Positions 1-6,043 of a stretch of 43,285 bases of DNA are shown in pieces. The position numbers and the translations under genes are program-made. The DNA comes from DATAEK01 sp036258055 (GTDB lineage: Bacteria > Acidobacteriota > Vicinamibacteria > Vicinamibacterales > 2-12-FULL-66-21): positions 1-43,285 of the forward strand of contig DATAEK010000182.1 in assembly GCA_036258055.1 (NCBI GenBank), given 5' to 3'. The notes beneath the pieces are model-generated. The model was not told the origin of the DNA and did no database searches. It saw only the letters and a list, made by a program, of their open reading frames with translations. Positions within the stretch are counted from its first letter, which is position 1. Each line of letters starts with the position of its first letter.

Positions 1-56
1 CGCGTCCAGCCGACCACGGCCAGCAGGGCCAATACCCAGATCCCGAATACACGCAT
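1..56 (-). CDS. Partial N-terminus of a secreted or membrane protein
   Basis: The gene runs off the left edge; only its first 18 codons are present. An ATG at 54-56 is preceded on the minus strand by a strong ribosome binding site (AGGAGG, five bases before the ATG, at about 62-67). The visible residues, MRVFGIWVLALLAVVGWT, form a charged start followed by a hydrophobic stretch, as in a signal peptide or first membrane helix. Nothing beyond that can be read, so no function is assigned. It is the last visible gene of a minus-strand series and lies downstream of the small cysteine-rich cassette. Confidence 0.6.
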   Translation of the reverse strand, partial: MRVFGIWVLALLAVVGWT

Positions 57-376
57 GTGATCCTCCTTCTGGTGCGACCGTCACCGGCAGAGGAAACCCA
101 CCACGGCGTCCGCCAAGACGACGATCGCGAATCGTTGAAAAAGACGAGGAAGATCTCCGTCGTGCCGACCGAGCAAGGTGGAGAGGTCGGACCACGTTGA
201 AGGGATGTGCCCGACGGAGATCGACATCGACTGAGGCAAGGACGCTGCCGGACCGGAGGAGATCGAGGGTGCCGGTGGAAGTTGCGGCACGCGAGCAGGT
301 TGTGCGGGCGAGCAGTAAGGTTGGCGCGTGCGACGCTCACCGGCGGTGAGAAAACGTCAACTGGCGTCACACTCCT
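57..376. other. Region without a confident gene
   Basis: About 320 bases between the broken small gene (ending at 377) and the partial gene at the left edge. The only feature I can support is the ribosome binding site near 62-67 of the left-edge gene. A GTG-initiated minus-strand frame of 69 codons (81-290) exists, but it has no ribosome binding site and a low-complexity N-terminus rich in Pro and Ser, so I do not call it. Its hydrophobic C-terminal stretch could be chance. Confidence 0.4.
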
Positions 377-600
377 TCAGCGATACCGGTCGACGATCAG
401 GCCGATTTCCGGCGTGACGCGCAGCGATCGCATCGCCGAAGCACGCGAACCAGAGTTGCCGCGCTCGACGACAGCGAGCGTGAAAAGAGTCTCGCTCAGT
501 GCGCATGAAGGGTGTACGCGAACATCGCCTCGCGGAGAAGCAACGCCTGTCGTTCTACGTCGGCGGGGACGCGGGCGGCATCGGCTCGGGAGTCGCCGCC
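377..600 (-). pseudogene. Possible small frameshifted gene at the end of the cysteine-rich cassette
   Basis: Two adjacent minus-strand segments in different frames both look coding. The first reads DVERQALLLREAMFAYTLHA and stops at 496-498. The second, one base back in phase, reads SETLFTLAVVERGNSGSRAS followed by MRSLRVTPEIGLIVDRYR and stops at 377-379. About three quarters of the second segment's third codon positions are G or C, and its amino acids are well mixed. Neither segment has a good start of its own. One lost base near 490-510 would join them. The first segment also overlaps the C-terminus of the upstream cysteine-rich frame, again by a one-base step back. Explanations are a decayed third gene, an assembly indel, or programmed -1 shifting. 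I do not recognise the protein. Confidence 0.35.
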
Positions 601-944
601 TGGACCATCTGATCGCTCGGGCTGCAGTTGTCTGTAATCACCTGTGGGCAGCGCTGGCAGGCCGCCCCGGCTTCCTGCGCGAACCAGCGGCATTCGTGCC
701 GGATGCGGCAGGGCGGCAGCGTTTCGGTAACCGTGGGCAGGATGCGGACAATGCGGGTAACGAGGCGGCAATCCCGGCCGTCGAAATGGCAGCACTGGCT
801 CTCGACACATGGCGCCGCGAGCCGGAAGACTTCGGTCGGCTTCACCGGCCCGGCGAGCTCCAAGATCTCCGTCGTGACCGGTGTGGGCTTGTCCAGGTAC
901 AGCAGGAGCGGGCTCGTCGCTGTGCCGCCCATGACGCCGAACAC
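555..944 (-). CDS. Small cysteine-rich protein, probable metal or Fe-S binding, unknown function
   Basis: I do not recognise a named family. From a GTG start at 942-944 it is 129 residues long. I chose this start because GGAGGGG lies six bases upstream; an ATG at 1035-1037 would add 31 residues of unlikely composition (PRARSTPPLCPSAHPE) with only a weak ribosome binding site. It has nine cysteines, at residues 46, 51, 52, 59, 79, 85, 96, 99 and 107. They form C-x4-CCHFDG-x2-C, C-x5-C (CRIRHEC) and C-x2-C (CQRC) groups, joined by RIV-x2-LP and CRWF motifs. Such spacing usually means structural zinc or an iron-sulfur cluster; that is inference. There is no signal peptide or membrane segment. 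It follows the 107-residue protein on the same strand and probably shares its transcript. Confidence 0.6.
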   Translation of the reverse strand: MFGVMGGTATSPLLLYLDKPTPVTTEILELAGPVKPTEVFRLAAPCVESQCCHFDGRDCRLVTRIVRILPTVTETLPPCRIRHECRWFAQEAGAACQRCPQVITDNCSPSDQMVQAATPEPMPPASPPT

Positions 945-1053
945 ACGGCTCCCCTCCATTTCTGGATGGGCGCTCGGGCAGAGCGGGGGCGTACTACGTG
1001 CTCGCGGAACGGCGTCCGCTAATGGCTGACTCTCCATGCACCACCGCGGGCCG

Positions 1054-1377
1054 CTACTTGCCGACGATGATCTCCGGAACGGGGTACGGGAAGAAGCCGC
1101 AGAGGATCGCCCGCGGCGTGAGCACCACCGCGGACACGAGTGGCTTGGTGGCTGCCGCGGCGTCGAGACCTCCGGCCTGCTGCACCTGCTGCGTCACTTC
1201 CTCCGCGATCTTCTGTGCGACCTTGACGTCGGTTGCGATGTCGAGGAGTGGTCCGGCGATGATGCCGGGGTTGATGACGAAGCCGTTGCTGGCCTTGGCG
1301 TGATGACGATCGAGCGCGGCCTTCACAGCCTTGTCGACGGTGGGCCCAAGCTGCGACAGGGAAATCTGGGACGCCAT
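1054..1377 (-). CDS. Conserved-looking 107-residue protein of unknown function
   Basis: Begins MASQISLSQLGPTVDKAV at the ATG 1375-1377, which has an AGGGGGG ribosome binding site eight bases upstream. A GTG nine codons earlier (1402-1404) is possible but has no such site. The sequence has a helical N-terminal part, a short GFVINPGIIAGPLLDIATD segment, an amphipathic AQKIAEEVTQQVQQ helix, and a Pro-rich end (GFFPYPVPEIIVGK). It has no signal peptide and one cysteine. I recognise no domain. It is the first gene of a minus-strand cassette with the cysteine-rich protein, so the two may act together; that is inference from context only. A weak promoter candidate lies at 1425-1453. Confidence 0.6.
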   Translation of the reverse strand: MASQISLSQLGPTVDKAVKAALDRHHAKASNGFVINPGIIAGPLLDIATDVKVAQKIAEEVTQQVQQAGGLDAAAATKPLVSAVVLTPRAILCGFFPYPVPEIIVGK

Positions 1378-1424
1378 ATCGTGTGCCCCCCTTTGCGTGG
1401 CCACCCGAGAGCGGGAAGAGCCGC

Positions 1425-1453
1425 ATCGTGTCGCGGTTGCCGCAACGGGTCAA
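1425..1453 (-). promoter_or_regulatory. Candidate sigma-70-like promoter for the small cysteine-rich cassette
   Basis: On the minus strand, TTGACC (1448-1453) is followed after 17 bases by CACGAT (1425-1430). The -35 box is good and the -10 box poor. It would place a start site about 40 bases upstream of the 1377 ATG. The rest of 1378-1562 shows nothing else I can name. Confidence 0.3.
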
Positions 1454-1562
1454 GTGAAAAGGGTGTGACGAAGCCCTACAGCTGAGTCAGTACGCTCGAG
1501 GATAAACTCGGCGTTCGGCGCTCGACTCGGATTGTGGTCTCGGTCCAGCGTCAGTCTGATGC

Positions 1563-4500
1563 CTACCGCATTTGCGCCTTGAGCGTCGTCCACCGCGCCA
1601 TCACGGTCGTGAACGTGGCGAGTGCCCGCTCGGCAGCGGCGAGCGCTTGCGCAGTCGGCGTGACGTCAGCCCCTTGAATCAGACCGTACGGACCCGATAG
1701 TTCACCCATCACGCTCGAGAAGCTCGGCTCTCCACCGGCCGTTGCGCCGCGACCTCCGCCGCCGCGACCGCCGCCGCCCCGGCCCTCGAGCGCAGCGAGT
1801 TGCTGCTCGAGGTTCGCGGCATCCGACCCTGCCCTTTGCTTCACGCGTTCGCGGGCGCTTCGAATCTCCTCGATCGCTTTAGCCGATGCATCGAGTGCGT
1901 CGGCAAGCCGCTTGGAGACCGAGAACTGCTGTTGAAGCACCGTGGGCAGAGTCTTCACGCGCGGATCCATCTTCACGACGAGCGGTTGCGTCAGCGTTTT
2001 ACCATCAACGGTGAGGCGCGCTGTGTATTGACCCGGCTGCGCCCAGACGCCGTGCGGCGCTCGGGCTGTATTCCGATACACCGCGGCGATGGGAAACGCT
2101 GCCTGCATGCCCTGCGGACGCGGGTAGTGGAGGTCCCAGACGAAGCGGTGCATGCCCGCCTCGTTCGACAGCACGATCGTCGGACGAATCCAGTACGCCG
2201 GCACGTTCCCCTCGTCTTTGAGTGGTTCCACCGGATCGTCAGTCGAGTACTTTCGTACGAGTTGACCGGCGGCGTCGAGGATCTCGAGCGTGATCGGCCC
2301 TGACGCCTTGGCCTTCAGGTAGTAGTTGATGACCGCGCCGTCCGGAGGATTCTGGCCGGCCGGTTCCTCCGGCGCAAGCGGCGTGTCCGTGTTGAGGTTC
2401 CACCGCACACGCCAGGCCTGCTGTGGTTTGAAGAGCACGACATCGCGGTCGCCGGTCGTGGCATCGATCTGCCGCAGCGGCGTGATGTCGTCGAGAATCC
2501 AGAAACCGCGGCCGTGCGTGCCGACCACGAGGTCGTCGTCTTTGATCGTCAGGTCGCGAATCGATGTGGCCGGCATGTTCAGCCGCAATGACTGCCAGCT
2601 GTCGCCATCGTCAATCGAGAAGTACACCTGCTGTTCCGTGCCCGCGAACAGCAGGCCCTTGCGAACCGGATCCTCCTTGACCGAGTTCACGATCGTGCCG
2701 TCGGGGATCCCCTTCGTGATGTGCGCCCATGTCTTTCCACCGTCGCGCGTGCGGTAGATGTGCGGTCGCAGATCGTCGAGCCGGATCGTGTTGATCGCTG
2801 CGTACGCGGTCAGAGGATCGGTGTGCGAAGCGTCCATGACCGACACTTTCGCCCAGGGTTTCAGTTCGGGCGGCGTCACATCCTTCCACGTCTTCCCGCC
2901 ATCGACCGTCACGTGAATCAGCCCGTCATCGGTGCCGGCCCAGATCCGGTTGATGTCCTTGTACGACGGCGCGAGCGTGTACACGACACCCCGCCGCGAC
3001 GGCTGCGCGGCAGGCGTCCCGATGTACTTGCCGACGTTCGGTGGCGGCTCCCACGTCTCGCGCGTCAGGTCCGGGCTGATCTGCGTCCAGGTCCGGCCGC
3101 CGTTGAGCGTCTTCCACACCGTGTTCGACGCGAAGTACAGCGTGTGCGGGTCGATCGGTGAGAACAGCACCGGTTGTGTCCGCACGGTCCGGTAGGTCGA
3201 GCCCCGCCCCACGACCGGACCCACTTGCTGCACCTGACCGGTCTTGCGATCGAACCTCGACACCTTCCCGCCGTAGACGAGGTCCGGATTCAGCGGATCG
3301 GGCGCGACGTAGCCATACTCTTCGACCCCAACAGGTGTCCACTCGCGGAATGTGACCTGGCCGTAGTTGCCCCGGCTCGCGATGCACGCGGATCCGCTCT
3401 CCTGCTGCCCGCCACAGACCCGGTACGGAAACGCGTTGTCGGTGCTGACGTGGTAGAACTGCGCCGTCGGCTGGTTGTACCAGGAGCTGAACGTCTGGCC
3501 GCCATTCACCGTGATGATCGCACCCTGATCGGACACCAGCATCAGGATGTCCGGATTCTCGGGGTTGATCCACACGCGATGGTAGTCGTCGCCGCCCGGG
3601 GCGCCGCGAAACGCGGTGAACGTCTTGCCGCCGTCGGTCGACTTCCACGTGACGATGCTGCCGGTGTATACGATGTCGGGGTTCTTCGGATGGACCTTGA
3701 CCTCGGCAAAATCGTCGCCGCGTGACGTCACGCGCACGTCCTCAGTCGCGCGGTACCACGTCTCTCCGGCATCGTCCGAACGGTACAAGCCACCGTTTCG
3801 TGTCGATTCGACCGTGGCATACAACCTACGAGAATCGCTTGGCGCCACGAAGATGCCGATGCGGCCGAGGCCATCCGCATCGAATGTCGGCAACCCGCGG
3901 GTCAACGGCCGCCAAGTATTGCCGCCGTCGGTGGACTTGAAAAGCCCGCTGCCCGCTCCGCCGAAGTCGCCGTTCTCCCACGGACCCTGCCGCGCTTCCC
4001 ACAGCACGGCGTACACGATGTCAGGGTTGGCGGGGTCGAAGGCGACGTCAGCGCCGCCGGTGTTCTCATCCTTGTAGAGAACTTTAAGAAACGTCTTCGC
4101 GCCGTCGGTCGATCGGAAGACGCCGCGTTCCTCGTTCGGCCCGTACGGATGGCCGAGCACGGCGACGAACAGCCGATCCGGGTTCTTCGGATCGACGATG
4201 ATCTGCGGTATCTGCTGACCGTCGCGAAGGCCGAGGTGCGTCCAGGTCTTCCCGGCGTCAGTGGATTTGTAGATCCCGTCGCCGGTCGAGAGGTCGGGAC
4301 GCTGGAGCCCTTCCCCGCTGCCGACATAGATGACGTCGGGATTCGACGGTGCGAGGGCAATTGCGCCGACCGATCCGGTCGGCTGATCGTCGAAAATCGG
4401 CGTCCACGTGCGCCCATAGTCCGTTGTCTTCCACACCCCGCCGTTCACCGCCCCGACGTAGAACACGCTGGGTTGCGACGGCACGCCCGCGGCCGCCTTC

Positions 4501-4649
4501 GTGCGGCCGCCGCGATGCGGACCGATCATCCGCCATCGCATATCGCCGAAGAGCGACGGCCCGACCTGGGCCCGCGTCACATCGAACAGTGCCGAGGCGA
4601 GCCACAGTGCCAGCAGCGCCGGGCGCCAGATTCGCAAGATATCGTTCAC
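1563..4649 (-). CDS. Secreted BNR/Asp-box beta-propeller protein (sortilin/Vps10-like)
   Basis: About 1,028 residues from a GTG at 4647-4649, which has GGGAG seven bases upstream. The open frame continues 83 codons further, but that extension is low-complexity and lies over an intergenic repeat, so I reject it. Residues 1-28 look like a signal peptide ending TRA|Q. Many Asp-box-type repeats follow, for example TTDYGRTW (75-82) and STDAGKTW (129-136), alternating with VYVG/IYAV strands, as in the Vps10/sortilin-type propellers often annotated glycosyl hydrolase or BNR repeat protein. A C-terminal region holds a coiled-coil-like helix and a GRGGGGRGGGGRG stretch before the last helices. No catalytic residues are evident, so a binding or scaffold role at the cell surface is as likely as hydrolysis. 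The family is abundant in Acidobacteriota. Confidence 0.85.
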   Translation of the reverse strand: MNDILRIWRPALLALWLASALFDVTRAQVGPSLFGDMRWRMIGPHRGGRTKAAAGVPSQPSVFYVGAVNGGVWKTTDYGRTWTPIFDDQPTGSVGAIALAPSNPDVIYVGSGEGLQRPDLSTGDGIYKSTDAGKTWTHLGLRDGQQIPQIIVDPKNPDRLFVAVLGHPYGPNEERGVFRSTDGAKTFLKVLYKDENTGGADVAFDPANPDIVYAVLWEARQGPWENGDFGGAGSGLFKSTDGGNTWRPLTRGLPTFDADGLGRIGIFVAPSDSRRLYATVESTRNGGLYRSDDAGETWYRATEDVRVTSRGDDFAEVKVHPKNPDIVYTGSIVTWKSTDGGKTFTAFRGAPGGDDYHRVWINPENPDILMLVSDQGAIITVNGGQTFSSWYNQPTAQFYHVSTDNAFPYRVCGGQQESGSACIASRGNYGQVTFREWTPVGVEEYGYVAPDPLNPDLVYGGKVSRFDRKTGQVQQVGPVVGRGSTYRTVRTQPVLFSPIDPHTLYFASNTVWKTLNGGRTWTQISPDLTRETWEPPPNVGKYIGTPAAQPSRRGVVYTLAPSYKDINRIWAGTDDGLIHVTVDGGKTWKDVTPPELKPWAKVSVMDASHTDPLTAYAAINTIRLDDLRPHIYRTRDGGKTWAHITKGIPDGTIVNSVKEDPVRKGLLFAGTEQQVYFSIDDGDSWQSLRLNMPATSIRDLTIKDDDLVVGTHGRGFWILDDITPLRQIDATTGDRDVVLFKPQQAWRVRWNLNTDTPLAPEEPAGQNPPDGAVINYYLKAKASGPITLEILDAAGQLVRKYSTDDPVEPLKDEGNVPAYWIRPTIVLSNEAGMHRFVWDLHYPRPQGMQAAFPIAAVYRNTARAPHGVWAQPGQYTARLTVDGKTLTQPLVVKMDPRVKTLPTVLQQQFSVSKRLADALDASAKAIEEIRSARERVKQRAGSDAANLEQQLAALEGRGGGGRGGGGRGATAGGEPSFSSVMGELSGPYGLIQGADVTPTAQALAAAERALATFTTVMARWTTLKAQMR

Positions 4650-4732
4650 GAAAAAACTCCCGAACGAGAAACAAGGCGTCAACGTTGGATGTCTCTCGCC
4701 AGGCTGCCCGCCGACTCGGTTCAGCGGCGGGT

Positions 4733-4891
4733 GGCAAGGCCGAAGGCCTCCGCCAAGGCTTCGGCGAGTCCGCCGTAGCTTCAGCGAAGGCGGAAGGCCG
4801 TCGCGCGAAGCGCGTAGCAGCGCGCGGGGGTGCCCGCCTGCGCTGGTCGCAGCCATTGTAGGCGACCAGCTACGGCGAGGTCTCGCCGTAG
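4733..4891. repeat. GC-rich palindromic intergenic repeat (REP-like)
   Basis: The 307-base gap between the epimerase stop and the BNR gene start is dense in inverted repeats. TCCGCC (4769-4774) pairs with GGCGGA (4789-4794) around a 14-base centre. A 22-base block at 4794-4815 (core GTCGCGCGAAGCGCG) recurs exactly, as its reverse complement, at 19537-19558. CTACGGCGAG (4870-4879) and CTCGCCGTAG (4882-4891) form a perfect 10-bp dyad that could also end the epimerase transcript. No coding potential is seen. This looks like a dispersed chromosomal repeat rather than an insertion sequence. Confidence 0.6.
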
Positions 4892-4956
4892 CGCGCATGA
4901 GTATGTTGGGCGCGCGGAGGCGGAGGGGCCCGCGCGCATCAAGAAAACCGAGCGAA

Positions 4957-5904
4957 TCAGGCGGGCGTTTCGGTGCCGGCGGTCCGATACCAGTCGACGG
5001 TCAGCCGCAATCCATCCTCGAAAGACACATGCGGCTGATACCCGAGCAGAGCCGCCGCCTTCGTGATGTCGGCCTGCGAGTCACGAACATCGCCTGTCCG
5101 AACCTCTGCATACTGAGGTCTGACATCCGCGCCAATCAGCCGGCGCATCGCCTCGAAAAGGACGTTCAAGGAGATTCGACCGCCTGTCGCCACGTTGATG
5201 ATCTCACCGCTCGCGCGCGGCGACTCGCACGCGAGCAGAACGCCGGCGACGACGTTCGCCACGTAGGTGAAGTCGCGGGTCTGTTCGCCATCGCCGAAAA
5301 TCGTCGGCGCGCGGTTTTCGAGAAGCGCCGTCGCGAAGACCGAAATCACACCTGAGTAGGGAGAGGATGGGTCCTGTCGCGGGCCGAAAACGTTGAAGTA
5401 CCGGGTCGACACGGTCTCCAGCCCGTACAGCTTGTAGAACAATTGCAAGTACTGCTCGCTGACGACTTTCTGCAGCGCGTAAGGCGACAACGGCTTCGAA
5501 GGCATCTCTTCGTGTTTGGGAAGCGTTGGCGTGTCCCCGTAGGCTGAAGAGGACCCGGCGAACACGACCCTGCGCACGCTTGCGTCTCTTGCGGCCGCCA
5601 GGACGTTCAGTGTCCCGTCGACGTTTGCCCGGTGCGAGGTGACGGGATCCTTGACCGATCGGGGAACCGACGGGAGGGCCGCCTGATGAAGGACGAATTC
5701 GACGCCGTCGACTGCGCGCTTCGCGAAGGCGAGGTCGGCCAGGTCTCCCTCGAGGAACTCCACGCCGGAAATGTGATCGAGATTCGCGCGTTTGCCGGTG
5801 ACGAGCGAGTCGGCGACGCGGACACGGTGGCCGCGGCGCACGAGCTCCTCAGCCAGATGTGAACCAATGAATCCCGCGCCGCCAGTTACCAGGTAGTGGG
5901 CCAT
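4957..5904 (-). CDS. NAD-dependent UDP-sugar 4-epimerase (extended SDR, WbpP/GalE-like)
   Basis: 315 residues from the ATG at 5902-5904 (an upstream in-frame ATG adds nine residues but lies before the natural MAHYLVTGG start; AGGCGAG sits just upstream). The Rossmann glycine motif GGAGFIG is at residues 8-14, the NVDGTLN core at 94-100, GSSSAYGD at 117-124, and the catalytic Tyr142 and Lys146 of YxxxK are in SPYALQK. The RYFNVFGPRQDP segment and overall length match UDP-glucose or UDP-N-acetylglucosamine C4 epimerases, especially the WbpP type. It would supply a galacto-configured nucleotide sugar for surface polysaccharide. Substrate (Glc versus GlcNAc/GalNAc) cannot be fixed from sequence. 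It lies downstream of the permease gene on the same strand but with its own 128-base leader. Confidence 0.88.
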   Translation of the reverse strand: MAHYLVTGGAGFIGSHLAEELVRRGHRVRVADSLVTGKRANLDHISGVEFLEGDLADLAFAKRAVDGVEFVLHQAALPSVPRSVKDPVTSHRANVDGTLNVLAAARDASVRRVVFAGSSSAYGDTPTLPKHEEMPSKPLSPYALQKVVSEQYLQLFYKLYGLETVSTRYFNVFGPRQDPSSPYSGVISVFATALLENRAPTIFGDGEQTRDFTYVANVVAGVLLACESPRASGEIINVATGGRISLNVLFEAMRRLIGADVRPQYAEVRTGDVRDSQADITKAAALLGYQPHVSFEDGLRLTVDWYRTAGTETPA

Positions 5905-6027
5905 TTCTCGCCTGTAGCAATAAGCGTGCACAGCAGGCGCGGCCGGATCATCCCCGTATCCTCACGAGCCACGCACAGCATCGAAGGTCCGGAAATCTTA
6001 CACCGGATGCGGCCCGCTCGCGGCGCT

Positions 6028-6043
6028 GCACGCTATTGCGTGC
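6028..6043 (-). terminator. Small hairpin at the end of the permease gene
   Basis: GCACGC (6028-6033) and GCGTGC (6038-6043) form a 6-bp stem with a TATT loop across the stop codon of the ADOP gene. No T-tract follows on the minus strand, so a true intrinsic terminator is doubtful. Confidence 0.3.

Noticed and set aside
81..290. 69-codon GTG-initiated minus-strand frame
   Set aside because: No ribosome binding site, low-complexity start; hydrophobic end probably by chance.
207..1022. 271-codon plus-strand frame over the small cassette
   Set aside because: Arg-rich shadow of the cysteine-rich gene, with no ribosome binding site.
4650..4898. N-terminal extension of the BNR protein by 83 codons
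   Set aside because: Low-complexity Arg/Pro/Gly residues over a GC-rich repeat; a signal peptide and ribosome binding site support the GTG at 4649.
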